64,000 bases of DNA, taken from Acidobacteria subdivision 2 bacterium RH1 MAG20. Lineage in GTDB: Bacteria > Acidobacteriota > Terriglobia > Terriglobales > Acidobacteriaceae. Within the stretch, counting starts at the first letter, position 1. Each line of letters opens with the position of its first letter. The stretch lies in contig NFUO01000094.1 in assembly GCA_002197545.1 (NCBI GenBank), positions 1-64,000 on the forward strand, read 5' to 3'. A model generated the notes under the pieces. The model was not told where the DNA came from. It did no database searches and saw only the letters and a program-made list of their open reading frames with translations. This document shows positions 44,123 through 55,006 of the stretch, in pieces. Made by a program: the position numbers and the translations under genes.

Positions 44123-45751
44123 TCATTTACCGATTTCTTGCTGTCCCGCAGCCACAATTTCATAGGGGCGCATCATTTCATTGTCTTCGTGTTCCAGCAG
44201 ATGACAGTGCCATACATAGCGACCTGTGTAGCCCTTGAACGGCACGATGATCCGTGTCAGCGTTCCCGGATCGACGCGCACCGTGTCCTTCCATCCAGCC
44301 TCTATCCCCGCCGCCGGTTCAAGGTTGCCTATAAATTCCACCGACCGGTTGTCGAAAAACGCGTTGGTATCGATCCTCTGCCGATCGAGAATCTGAAACC
44401 GCACCAGGTGAATGTGAATTGGGTGCGTATCCTCCGTCAGATTGACGAACTCCCAGATCTCCGTCGTATCAATCACCGGCTTCTCTGTAATCGGCGCGTC
44501 CCACGGAGTATTGTTCAGCATCATGTCCATCGACTGATCGGCGAGATTCAAATGCTCATCCAGAGTCAGCAGCCGCGTCTTCACTGCATCCGTCTCTTTA
44601 ATCCGCTCCACCGAGCGCAGCTTCTTCGGCAAAACGCTTGTGTCCTCAGCGCCCTTAGCGGTCACGCGAAACTGCATGATCTGCAGCGAGTCGCTGACCA
44701 GCTGCACCTGCCGCCCCGCGTGTTTGCTGAAATCGACGACCACATCGGCGCGCTCCGCCGGACTCAATTGCAACCGCTGCAGCGGCACAGGACTCTCAAG
44801 CAGTCCCTGATCGGAGCCGATCATATGAAATTGATGATCATCTGAAAATGACAGCCGATAAAACCTGCTATTCGATCCATTCAGAATGCGAAGCCGGTAC
44901 TTCCGCGGCTCCACTTCCAGATAGGGCATCACCTTTCCATTCACCAGCGCCACATTGCCAAAGACCTCCGGCACCCACGGCCTGCCGGGTATCGGCGACA
45001 CCGGATACTCCAGTTGCCCATCCTTGCGAAAAAAGCGATCGCAGATAAGCAGCGGCACCTCATACTTGCCGCTCGGAAGATTCAGCGCATCTTCCACCGC
45101 ATCACGAATCAGGAATATCCCCTGCAAGCCCGCATAGACGTTCAGCCGATTAATTCCCATCGCATGGTCGTGATAGAACAGCGTCGTCGCATCCTGCCGG
45201 TTCGGATAAAAAGTCACCGCCGATTTCCCCGGCACAAACCAATCCTCGGGGTAGCCATCGCTCTTTGGAGGCGTCCTGCCCCCATGCAGATGAATCACGC
45301 TTCGCACCTCTGGCACATCTTTTTCTGCCCCGTGCAGCGTGTAATCAATCGGCAGGAAGTGCTTCACTGGAAGCTCATTCACCCACTCCACCAGTAGTGC
45401 CTTTCCGCTGCGCGTCTCAAAGACCGGCCCCGGCGAACTGTCGTTGAATCCCCAGACGCGCGTAGGCGGCAGATCGCGATGCACCTTCATGCGCATCTCA
45501 CGCATCGCCATCTTGTAGTAAGGAACCTGCTCGCCGCTGCGCTCCGGATTCGCTCGCGTCCCCGTACTCTTCGCTACTGGAGGAAGTGGAAGCTCATCCA
45601 CAAACGGAGTCAGCACCCCCGACCCCAGCACGTCGGAGCTCATCGTAGCTTCCATGTGAGTCATCGGGTAGCCAGCCGCTGTTTCTGTCAGGAGCAGGCC
45701 GGTTGCGAACACGCCGGCCTGCCCCAGAAATGTCCTGCGAGTTATCGTCAC
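44123..45751 (-). CDS. Multicopper oxidase family protein with Tat signal (CotA/bilirubin-oxidase-like)
   Basis: An exported copper enzyme of 542 residues. The signal MTITRRTFLGQAGVFATGLLL carries TRRTFL. Copper motifs are VIHLHGGRTPP, FYHDHAMGINRLNVYAG, HPIHIHLVRF and WHCHLLEHEDNEMM, together giving T1, T2 and T3 ligands. The arrangement of the third domain matches bacterial laccase-like oxidases that oxidise phenolics, bilirubin or metals; the axial Met is in NEMMRPYEI. Start codon overlaps the stop of the upstream phosphoesterase (ATGA), so the two are translationally coupled. Substrate unknown. Confidence 0.93.
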   Translation of the reverse strand: MTITRRTFLGQAGVFATGLLLTETAAGYPMTHMEATMSSDVLGSGVLTPFVDELPLPPVAKSTGTRANPERSGEQVPYYKMAMREMRMKVHRDLPPTRVWGFNDSSPGPVFETRSGKALLVEWVNELPVKHFLPIDYTLHGAEKDVPEVRSVIHLHGGRTPPKSDGYPEDWFVPGKSAVTFYPNRQDATTLFYHDHAMGINRLNVYAGLQGIFLIRDAVEDALNLPSGKYEVPLLICDRFFRKDGQLEYPVSPIPGRPWVPEVFGNVALVNGKVMPYLEVEPRKYRLRILNGSNSRFYRLSFSDDHQFHMIGSDQGLLESPVPLQRLQLSPAERADVVVDFSKHAGRQVQLVSDSLQIMQFRVTAKGAEDTSVLPKKLRSVERIKETDAVKTRLLTLDEHLNLADQSMDMMLNNTPWDAPITEKPVIDTTEIWEFVNLTEDTHPIHIHLVRFQILDRQRIDTNAFFDNRSVEFIGNLEPAAGIEAGWKDTVRVDPGTLTRIIVPFKGYTGRYVWHCHLLEHEDNEMMRPYEIVAAGQQEIGK

Positions 45752-47394
45752 TGCATCACCACAAGCCCCGTGGAGTCATTCAAAATATATTGCCTTGGAT
45801 CAGGGTGCCTGAAGTCAAACATTCCCGTAATCGGGTTTGCAATCGCATCGAAAGAACCGCCCCCCATGCGTTCACCGCCAAGCCAGTTGTCTTCAATAAA
45901 GCGAAGAACGGAGGTCTGATCTGTCAAAGTGTGGTCGACATAATTCTGCTTTGCATACGGAGAGATCACCAATAGCGGCAAACGCGGCCCATATCCGCAC
46001 CGTCCCTGCGCATGGGCGGTATGTGGCCCCGGCAACGCCGTCGAGCCATCGCCGCACTGCCCCGGTCCAGTCAACGCATCGGCCCTGGTCGTCGATTGGT
46101 TCACAATTGGGCCCATCTGATGGTCGTACCAGCCATCGGAGTCGTCATACGCCAGAATGACCGCGGTGCTCTTCCAGTCCGGTTGTTTCTGCAGAAAGTT
46201 GATGACCTTCACAATGAAAGCCTGCTCATCGAGAGGATCGGAGTAGCCTGCATGGCCATCCTGGTACGCCGGAGCCTTCAGAAAGCTGACCGCCGGATAG
46301 TTCCCAGCTTTCACTGCGTCGAAGAAATCATCCGTATCGTACTGATGGTTCGCTGCATCGCCTTCATAACCAATCACCTGTATGGAGGTAGGCCGCACAT
46401 GCGTCAGGTTGGCTGTTTCCTTGTAGTACTGGAAGGGTTGGTGATGAGGGCTGTAGTCGCGGTCCGACACCCGCACAATATTGGAGTACGTGCTGCGTAG
46501 GCAGCCCATTGTGCCATTTGGATTCTTCTTCGTCAGGTCAAAGCCACCCTCAAACCATCCCCACGTCACGCCTTTCTTCGAGAGCATCTTCCCGATATTG
46601 TTGCCGTCAAAGCGCAACAACGCGCCCGACGGTGTCGAGCATACGTCACCAATCGGATCTCCATCGCCAATCTCTGTATAGGTGCCGTTGCCGCCTTCGA
46701 TCACCGTATTACCGGCATTCGCCTTGTCGCTGATGCCGTTCGTCTGGCCCGAGATCAGATCTATCGCACCCAGGGTCGATGGCCCAAACGTTGAGCCAAA
46801 CGAGTTGTCATTCATCGCGTAGCGTTGCGCGTAGTTCCACATCGCCGTCACCGTATTGCCGTCGTAGTAGCCCATCACCAGGCCCTTTGTCTGATGCGCA
46901 TACTGCGCGGCACCCTCCACGCTCTCGCTTCCAAGGCGTTTCTTCACCTTCGGCGAACCGAGAATGCCTGTATATCTCGGAAACGAATCCAGCAGACCGG
47001 CATGAAAGGCACGCTGCTCCGCCGTATAGTCATGGTTCTCGTCCGCTGTCGCCGCCTGCGCCCGCGACAACCGGAACGGGTTGGTCGCGTCATTCTTGTT
47101 CACATTGGTATTCAGAAAGTTTGGGTTGCGCTCCAGCAGTGTCCCAGTCAAGCCATTGACTGTGGGAGTATCCGCTTTCGCATGAAATGCAGGCTCGTTT
47201 GGCGGATTCAAAGCATTGGGGTAAGTCCCGAAGTAGTGGTCAAACGAGATATTTTCGCCGAAGATGACGACGACATGTTTGATCGGCGTCGCCGTCGGCT
47301 TGGCAGCATGGTTCGGGGCCTGTGCAATCCCATGCGCCATCAACCCCACCATCAGCAGAGCTCCTCCAAAAGAGCTGGAAATCAACTTCTTCAT
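45748..47394 (-). CDS. Secreted phosphoesterase (phospholipase C / acid phosphatase family)
   Basis: A 548-residue exported protein with signal peptide (about residues 1-25, ending HGIAQA). HVVVIFGENISFDHYFGTYP near the N terminus is the metal- and phosphate-binding motif of the phosphoesterase family that includes bacterial phospholipase C and AcpA acid phosphatase. VSFLKAPAYQDGHAGYSDPLDEQ and VILAYDDSDGWYDHQMGP are further hallmarks, and LLVISPYAKQNYVDHTLTDQTSVLRFIEDNW (in blocks) closes the catalytic part. Probably releases phosphate from organic esters outside the cell; phospholipid specificity cannot be decided. It is co-transcribed with the multicopper oxidase. Confidence 0.92.
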   Translation of the reverse strand: MKKLISSSFGGALLMVGLMAHGIAQAPNHAAKPTATPIKHVVVIFGENISFDHYFGTYPNALNPPNEPAFHAKADTPTVNGLTGTLLERNPNFLNTNVNKNDATNPFRLSRAQAATADENHDYTAEQRAFHAGLLDSFPRYTGILGSPKVKKRLGSESVEGAAQYAHQTKGLVMGYYDGNTVTAMWNYAQRYAMNDNSFGSTFGPSTLGAIDLISGQTNGISDKANAGNTVIEGGNGTYTEIGDGDPIGDVCSTPSGALLRFDGNNIGKMLSKKGVTWGWFEGGFDLTKKNPNGTMGCLRSTYSNIVRVSDRDYSPHHQPFQYYKETANLTHVRPTSIQVIGYEGDAANHQYDTDDFFDAVKAGNYPAVSFLKAPAYQDGHAGYSDPLDEQAFIVKVINFLQKQPDWKSTAVILAYDDSDGWYDHQMGPIVNQSTTRADALTGPGQCGDGSTALPGPHTAHAQGRCGYGPRLPLLVISPYAKQNYVDHTLTDQTSVLRFIEDNWLGGERMGGGSFDAIANPITGMFDFRHPDPRQYILNDSTGLVVMQ

Positions 47395-47697
47395 TCTTCC
47401 TCCAGGTCGCCCTACCAGTCTTTCAGATGGTCGTAATCTTGTCTTTACTATGGCTGCAATTTGTTAGCGTTCCTTGTTATTCAATATCTGCTCTTGCTGT
47501 TGGTTCTCATCTCTGTTTTAGCCTCAAGACGTTAAATTGCGACCAAAACTGTCAGCGTCTTTTGTAAGGAGCTTCGGGTCAACCTGCTTCTCTGACCATG
47601 CTTATCTCAGCCGAAAAATTTTGCGCAGCGCGAAATTCTTTGACCAATTGCGCCGTCTCATCTACCCTTGCTTCGCACGTATCCTTCAGGAGGTTGT
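47395..47697. other. 303-base intergenic region, divergent genes
   Basis: No coding frame is supported. It should hold the promoters of the phosphoesterase (left) and the helix-hairpin-helix protein (right). AGGAGG at 47686-47692 serves the latter. An imperfect GCGC-centred hairpin near 47620 is the only structure seen. Confidence 0.4.
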
Positions 47698-48033
47698 ATG
47701 CCCATGCTCAAGTTCTTCCGCTTCCCCGTTATTCTCGCTCTGGCGCTTCTCTTGTCCGCTCCAGTCATAGTCACGGCACAGATGTCCGCCAAAACCACTG
47801 CCGCCAAGTCCGCAACAAGTAGCGCCACTGCCATGGGCGACAAACTCGACATCAACACAGCCACCCCCGACCAGCTCAAGGCCTTCCCCGGTATTGGCGA
47901 TGCCTACGCCAAGCGCATCATCGACGGCCGTCCCTACACCGCCAAAAACCAGCTCACTACTCGTGGCATCCTGCCCGCAGCCACCTACAACAAGATCAAA
48001 GACCAGATCATCGCCAGTAAACCCAAGAAATAA
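47698..48033 (+). CDS. ComEA-like helix-hairpin-helix protein, exported
   Basis: A 111-residue protein with a signal peptide (residues 1-28, ending VTAQM) and one helix-hairpin-helix pair: LDINTATPDQLKAFPGIGDAYAKRIIDGRPY, then TRGILPAATYNKIKDQII. The DINTA and PGIG blocks are those of ComEA DNA receptors, which bind double-stranded DNA in the periplasm. A Ser/Thr/Ala linker joins signal and domain. Start ATG at 47698 with AGGAGG eight bases before. DNA uptake is a family inference; no other com genes are in the window. Confidence 0.87.
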   Translation: MPMLKFFRFPVILALALLLSAPVIVTAQMSAKTTAAKSATSSATAMGDKLDINTATPDQLKAFPGIGDAYAKRIIDGRPYTAKNQLTTRGILPAATYNKIKDQIIASKPKK

Positions 48034-48055
48034 CGATGGCTTTGTGCAAAATCTC

Positions 48056-48089
48056 AAAGGCTGACTGCAAGTATCGCGGTCAGCCTTTT
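48056..48089 (+). terminator. Terminator of the helix-hairpin-helix gene
   Basis: AAAGGCTGAC (48056-48065) pairs with GTCAGCCTTTT, loop about 13 bases, ending in TTTT. Confidence 0.8.
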
Positions 48090-48128
48090 CCACGACACAT
48101 GTCCAGATAGAAGAGGTCTACCAGACAA

Positions 48129-48161
48129 CAAAAAGGCCGCCATAGTTGGCGGCCTTTTTTG
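48129..48161. terminator. Bidirectional terminator before the radical SAM stop codon
   Basis: AAAAAGGCCGCC and GGCGGCCTTTTTT form a 7-bp GC stem with six-base loop ATAGTT and A/T tracts on both sides. It can terminate the radical SAM transcript and back up the HhH gene. Confidence 0.85.
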
Positions 48162-48182
48162 CTTTGTGTATTGATGAACGGC

Positions 48183-50300
<2,118 letters not shown>

Positions 50301-50807
50301 TGGTATGCTGTCTCCTGACAGTGCGGCCTGAAGCGGAAAATGGGCGTCGCTTCTTCCAGCCTATTCGACTATGTGTCTTTCAACATAGCTAACTTTTCTT
50401 TGGATGCGGAAGTACACATCCAGATGCCCTTCTTGTGTCCTTTTCCCTACGGGCACAATAGGTTACGACGCTTCCAAGACTACGTTTTTGCCCCCCGGCT
50501 TTGAAGATTTGAACGCCGACTGGCGAGAATTTACATTGAATGGCGAATTGCCGCAGCGAAGGGGACGTCAGATAATTCATCAAAACTTCATTCCCATCTA
50601 AAGTGGGGATACATTTGGTCCTCAGTGGCAACAAAAAAGTCTATTCATAACTGGGATTGAGGTTGAATCTGCCAAACGCCATCGATCCGAATGAGGTGAC
50701 AGATCGAGTTCCGCCCGTTTGGGTCGCCGGAGTCAGCTATGCGGCATTCACCTCTCTAAGTCTACGGATGATGTGTTTACCGACCCAATCTTGATCGAGC
50801 AGCAAAA
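50301..50807. other. 507-base region upstream of the radical SAM gene
   Basis: No solid gene. A 43-codon frame at 50663-50794 (LNLPNAIDPNEVTDRVPPVWVAG... in the first part) looks like a fragment of a larger membrane protein, possibly a transporter remnant, but the evidence is weak. The radical SAM promoter must lie near 50301-50400. Confidence 0.35.
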
Positions 50808-51704
50808 TTAGAATGAACCGGACGGCTGCTGGCTAGCGACTTGATTGAGGATTCGCTGCACGAAGATAATGCGAATGCTGATATGTTTCGCTACGTCGGG
50901 AAGAAACTCCGTGATCAGGTTGTTAGCGGGATCGGTCGCCAACCCCGTGGCTATTCGGGCGACTGTGGAGGGTGCATCCGAATGAATTCCCGGAACATAC
51001 AAATTGCTAAGCTCTGCGCTGATCGGGTAGGTCAGCAGCGTGGCGTAGTTCGGCATCAGGTTGCCATCGTCATTGTTTGCAACAAAGGTGCGGGAGACAG
51101 CGTGGGCAAATCGTCGTGGAATGCTTGCCTTGGGCATCCTGTAATAACGCGGGTCCTGGTGCGCAAGGGAAGGGATCAGAAACGCTCCAAAAAATTCTCC
51201 CGTTGTGTCCTGCAACAGGCTTACGCCGGCATTTTTGCCGAAGCCTTTCCACCCTGGCCCATACGCGGTATCTGAATCGATGGCAATGGTCAAACCGGAC
51301 ACCCCAACGATGGTCATGAGATTGGCTGGCGTCATCAGGTTATGGATCGCCAGATATCCCTTCTGTCGCGGCGTCAGCGGAATAACGATGCTCGTGTCCA
51401 GAAACCTCTGGTATGGATTCAGCAGCTCGCTGCACGGAACATGGATCGGCCCGGCCGTATTGGAATTGGCTGGAATATTGAGCATGGCATGGCGCACCGT
51501 GCATGGTTCCACGCCGCTTGCGCTTGTCTTCAGGGCCGCCTCTGCCACGGCAACCACATCCTGCTGTTGCGCCAGCACCGCACCGGGGGCATCGGGCAGG
51601 GCCGCCTGCGTGTTGCTGGTCTGGGTGCCTGTTTGGGCACAGGCCGCTGCGCCACAGAGCGCAAGCGTCAGAACCAGAAGAGATCGAATCACCGTATGCC
51701 CCAT
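50808..51704 (-). CDS. Exported protein of unknown function with LPDAPGA motif (paralogue 1)
   Basis: A 298-residue secreted protein: signal peptide to about residue 23 (LALCGAAACAQ), then AALPDAPGAVLAQQ at about 34-47. The middle has PHVPCSELLNPYQRFLDTS-like blocks, and the distinctive block LIPSLAHQDPRYYRMPKASIPRRFAHAVSRTFV, also seen in the next gene (HEDPRYYRLGRGHGIAKRVVYAATRAII). A C-terminal hydrophobic segment suggests membrane association. No known domain is recognised. Downstream of paralogue 2 by 54 bases, same strand, so probably one operon. Confidence 0.75.
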   Translation of the reverse strand: MGHTVIRSLLVLTLALCGAAACAQTGTQTSNTQAALPDAPGAVLAQQQDVVAVAEAALKTSASGVEPCTVRHAMLNIPANSNTAGPIHVPCSELLNPYQRFLDTSIVIPLTPRQKGYLAIHNLMTPANLMTIVGVSGLTIAIDSDTAYGPGWKGFGKNAGVSLLQDTTGEFFGAFLIPSLAHQDPRYYRMPKASIPRRFAHAVSRTFVANNDDGNLMPNYATLLTYPISAELSNLYVPGIHSDAPSTVARIATGLATDPANNLITEFLPDVAKHISIRIIFVQRILNQVASQQPSGSF

Positions 51705-51758
51705 TCGCTATCTTCTAACCCTGGTTAAGCGCGAGTCACTCGCTCTTTTTGAGATGGA

Positions 51759-52541
51759 CTAGCTCAAGAGCATCCCGAGGAACTCGCTGACCTCGAAGCC
51801 GAGTGCCGATCCTCCAATGGAGCTACCGAATATCAGCATAGTCTGTTTGGCTCCATGATTCAGCGGAGGAAAGTAGGCATTGGTCAGCGCTGCGCCTGCC
51901 AGGTTTCCCGAGAGCAACGAGAAATTCGGTGTCGTTTTGCCGCTATCGGTCCGCGTAATGATGGCGCGAGTTGCCGCATAAACGACTCGTTTAGCGATGC
52001 CGTGGCCTCGCCCTAGCCTGTAGTATCGCGGGTCTTCATGGAAGATATTCGCCATGACAGAAGTGCTGAAGACGTCTTCGCTAATGTTGCGGACGGCAGC
52101 TGTGCCCAGCCGCTGTCCAAATGCTCCTTTGTCGGTGCCGTAGTTGGGAGCGCTATTGGTCAACTGGGACCAGCCTGCGGACGCCAACCATCCCGTAGCC
52201 GAGAACGCAGTGACCGAATGCCTTGCGCCCATCAGAAATTTGTCTTTCGCCGTAAGCGAGGGAGCCTGTTCTCGCGGCGAAATTACCTTGTCCCAACGCG
52301 AAGCCATTCGCATCTGCTGTGCTGCATGCGTGGCTGGCGCAGTATTAAAGGGGGACTCAGACGAAGTGGAAGAGCTGTCGGCTGTGTAGGATCTGCTGCT
52401 ACGAACCGCTCCGGGTGCATCAGGCAGATCAAGCAACGCAGCCTGCGCCACCACAATCGGCGCTGCCGCGGCAAGCAAACAGAGTGCAAGAAGATAAATC
52501 GATTGTCGCGCCACCAAAGACTTTGAAATACGTTCCTTCAA
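51759..52541 (-). CDS. Exported protein of unknown function with LPDAPGA motif (paralogue 2)
   Basis: A 260-residue secreted relative of the previous gene. Signal peptide residues about 12-33 (LLALCLLAAAAPIVVAQA), then LLDLPDAPGAV directly behind. Shared with paralogue 1 are HxDPRYYR, a RVVYAATRAII-type segment and a Gly-rich hydrophobic end. Between them lie GWLASAGWSQLTNSAPNYGTDKG and NISEDVFSTSVMANIFHEDP. The repeats suggest tandem duplication followed by divergence. Function unknown. Confidence 0.75.
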   Translation of the reverse strand: MKERISKSLVARQSIYLLALCLLAAAAPIVVAQAALLDLPDAPGAVRSSRSYTADSSSTSSESPFNTAPATHAAQQMRMASRWDKVISPREQAPSLTAKDKFLMGARHSVTAFSATGWLASAGWSQLTNSAPNYGTDKGAFGQRLGTAAVRNISEDVFSTSVMANIFHEDPRYYRLGRGHGIAKRVVYAATRAIITRTDSGKTTPNFSLLSGNLAGAALTNAYFPPLNHGAKQTMLIFGSSIGGSALGFEVSEFLGMLLS

Positions 52542-52806
52542 AAGAAATAACCTCGAAGTCTTTTGTTTTCCCGCTATTTGAACAGGGAATAGACCATCAT
52601 CACGTTATACGCGCAGGCTCTGAGTGTAATGCATCTTTTTTAGTTAAAGGACGCGATTGAGGCAGGTCAGGTTGTATCTGTGGCACTCCATTGAACTTAC
52701 GATACGCTGCCGTTACCACGTCGGCACCGCGCTGCGAATACCCTGCAATCACGGTTGACCATGCATTTTCCTCATCCGCATAATGGAACAGTAGAGAGGT
52801 ACGCGC

Positions 52807-53055
52807 ATGGCTTTTGAAGATCCAACAGCCCCAAAGCGCCCCTGGGAGCAGCGCCTGCACGACGCGGGAACCCGTGTTGAGGAAGATCTTCGCCGCTTTG
52901 TGACCTATCTCAACGATGAGATTGTGCCCGACGTCCGCCGCAATGGCTCCGAGGCCCTTCGCTCCGCCGCGGCAGAACTGAACCGGCTGGCCCAGCGCAT
53001 GGACGACCCCGCCGGCAGAACTCCGCCTCCACCGCCGGGTGAGTCGAAATCTTGA
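52807..53055 (+). CDS. Small hypothetical protein, 82 residues
   Basis: A soluble protein starting MAFEDPTAPKRPWEQRLHDA, with an amphipathic helix (RVEEDLRRFVTYLNDEIVP) and a Pro-rich end (GRTPPPPPGESKS). AGAGAGGT precedes the ATG by about six bases. The stop overlaps the TTG start of rlpA, so translation is coupled. Not recognised; may be a partner of RlpA. Confidence 0.6.
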   Translation: MAFEDPTAPKRPWEQRLHDAGTRVEEDLRRFVTYLNDEIVPDVRRNGSEALRSAAAELNRLAQRMDDPAGRTPPPPPGESKS

Positions 53056-53816
53056 CCCGCGCCCGCCTCGTCTCCGCTGCCATGCTGTCAGCATTTGCGC
53101 TGCTGGCCATCGGCTGCCATAGAGAGACGCCCCGCGCCTATCGCCAGCCGCCACCGCCTGCCATCAACGCAAATGCGCGCGCCAGCCAAAGTGCGAACCG
53201 CAATCGGAATCCGAGTCCCGAGACGGCTGACACTGCGCCAGCACCGCAGCCCGACATCCAGGGTAGACCCGTCTCAAGCGAGGTTGGTCTGGCAAGCTGG
53301 TACGGCCCACCTTACGCCGGACGCAAGGGCGCCGACGGCACCGTCTACGATCAGAATGCAATGACTGCAGCGCACCTGACCCTTCCGCTTGGAACCGTAG
53401 TCCGCGTCACTAATCTGGCGACGAACCAGTCCGCCGTGGTTCGCATTACGGACCGCGGCCCCTTCGTTCGTGGCCGCATCATTGATCTCTCCCTCGCCGC
53501 CGCCAAAGCCGTCGGGGTCTACCGCGCAGGTGTCGCCAGAGTGCGAGTAGAGGCCTACCCTTCCGCCAATACAGAGGTAGCCGGGCGCTGGTGTGTGCAG
53601 GTCGGCGCCTTCTCGCGAGAGAAGGATGCAGTCAAGTTAAAGGATCAGCTCAGCCGCCGCTACACTACCGCCAAGGTTATCGAATTCGCTGGCCCCACCG
53701 GCCACTGGGTCCGCGTAAATCCGCAACAGCCTGACAGGGCCCACGCCACTCAGGTCGCCGAAAGCATCCATAGTCCTGATCCCGACGCCCAGCCTTACCT
53801 CGTCCGAACCAACTAA
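53052..53816 (+). CDS. rlpA: Septal-ring lytic transglycosylase RlpA family lipoprotein
   Basis: A lipoprotein of 254 residues: lipobox LLAIGCHRE, acylated Cys at about residue 23. A Pro-rich linker precedes the RlpA double-psi beta-barrel GLASWYGPPYAGRKGADGTVYDQNAMTAAH, with TNQSAVVRITDRGPFVRGRIIDLSLAAAKAV (in blocks). The C-terminal SPOR domain (WCVQVGAFSREKDAVKLKDQL) binds denuded glycan strands at the division site. Cleavage of naked glycan is a family inference. Start TTG at 53052. Confidence 0.93.
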   Translation: MTRARLVSAAMLSAFALLAIGCHRETPRAYRQPPPPAINANARASQSANRNRNPSPETADTAPAPQPDIQGRPVSSEVGLASWYGPPYAGRKGADGTVYDQNAMTAAHLTLPLGTVVRVTNLATNQSAVVRITDRGPFVRGRIIDLSLAAAKAVGVYRAGVARVRVEAYPSANTEVAGRWCVQVGAFSREKDAVKLKDQLSRRYTTAKVIEFAGPTGHWVRVNPQQPDRAHATQVAESIHSPDPDAQPYLVRTN

Positions 53817-53830
53817 GAGAGCCCTTCCCG

Positions 53831-54997
53831 ATGATATTACACAGAGCAAACCTGATCAGCCGCGTACTTCCTGTCTTCTTGATTTGCATATCCGCGTTGA
53901 CGCTCGCAGCCACTCCTCCATCCAGCGGAACAAGCGATGGCAAGCAAAGCCCTCAAACTATATCAACGTACCGCGCACATGCGCAGACAGCAGTGGACGT
54001 GCTGCAACAGTGGTACACGCCGGAGAACGGCCTCTATCACACCACCGGCTGGTGGAACTCCGCCAACGCCATCACTGCGCTTGCGAACTACAGTCGCATA
54101 AGCCATTCGACGGCATACCTTCCCATCTTTGCGAACACGCTGCACGTCGCGCAGACCTCTCACGGCGGTTCACCAGGGTTCATCAACGCTTACTATGACG
54201 ACGAAGGCTGGTGGGCTCTCGCATGGATCGACGTCTACGATCTCACAGGGGAAGCCCAGTACCTCCAAACCGCGGCCTCCATATTCAGCGACATGCAGTT
54301 GGGTTGGGACACGAATTCCTGTGGCGGAGGAGTGTGGTGGAACAAGAAAACTAAAGGCAAAAATGCAGTGGAAAACGAGCTGTTTCTGGCTGTAGCAGCC
54401 TCTCTGGCCAACCGCACGACGGCACCGGAAGAGCGCCAAAAATATCTCGTCTGGGCACAAAAGGAATGGGTGTGGTTCCGCAACTCCGGCATGATTAACG
54501 GAGAACACCTCATCAACGATGGGCTTAACGGCTCAGACCCTACGCATTGCACGAACAATGGCGGAAACACCTGGACTTACAACCAGGGAGTCATTCTCGA
54601 TGCGTTGGTTGAGCTGAATAAAGCTGACCCTGATCCTAGCTTCAAGGAAACAGCCGCATCCATCGCGCTTTCGGCAATTCAACACCTCACCGATGCTCAT
54701 GGAGTCCTGCGCGAGTCCAATAGCGCCCACACTGGCGGGGACGTCCCTCAGTTCAAAGGCATATTCAGTCGCAACCTCATGCTGCTCAATAGTGCATTCC
54801 CTGATCGCCGCTACCAGGCCTTCGCAAGAACCAACGCGCAGAGCCTCTGGAACAATGATAGAGATGCCGCGAACCACTTTGGCTTCTGGTGGTCAGGCCC
54901 GTTCGACATGCCGGATGCGTCCCGGCAAAGTTCTGCGCTGGATGCCTTGATAGCCGCCGCTGCTCTCGATTCCGATCAGATCGGGGTTAAGCCTTAG
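53831..54997 (+). CDS. Glycoside hydrolase family 76 protein (alpha-1,6-mannanase-like), exported
   Basis: A 388-residue secreted enzyme; signal peptide about residues 1-27. The family-76 signature YYDDEGWWALAWIDVYDLTG has the catalytic Asp-Asp pair, preceded by TTGWWNSANAITALANYSR and followed by CGGGVWWNKKTKGKNAVENELFLAVAASLA (in blocks) and TWTYNQGVILDALVEL. The (alpha/alpha)6 barrel is full length. The substrate in this family is alpha-1,6-mannan of fungi or bacterial glycans. It follows rlpA by 14 bases. Confidence 0.9.
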   Translation: MILHRANLISRVLPVFLICISALTLAATPPSSGTSDGKQSPQTISTYRAHAQTAVDVLQQWYTPENGLYHTTGWWNSANAITALANYSRISHSTAYLPIFANTLHVAQTSHGGSPGFINAYYDDEGWWALAWIDVYDLTGEAQYLQTAASIFSDMQLGWDTNSCGGGVWWNKKTKGKNAVENELFLAVAASLANRTTAPEERQKYLVWAQKEWVWFRNSGMINGEHLINDGLNGSDPTHCTNNGGNTWTYNQGVILDALVELNKADPDPSFKETAASIALSAIQHLTDAHGVLRESNSAHTGGDVPQFKGIFSRNLMLLNSAFPDRRYQAFARTNAQSLWNNDRDAANHFGFWWSGPFDMPDASRQSSALDALIAAAALDSDQIGVKP

Positions 54998-55006
54998 CTC
55001 AGCCAA

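Noticed and set aside
50663..50794. 43-codon frame resembling a transporter fragment
   Set aside because: Too short, TTG start, only a vague resemblance; mentioned in the intergenic entry but not called a gene.
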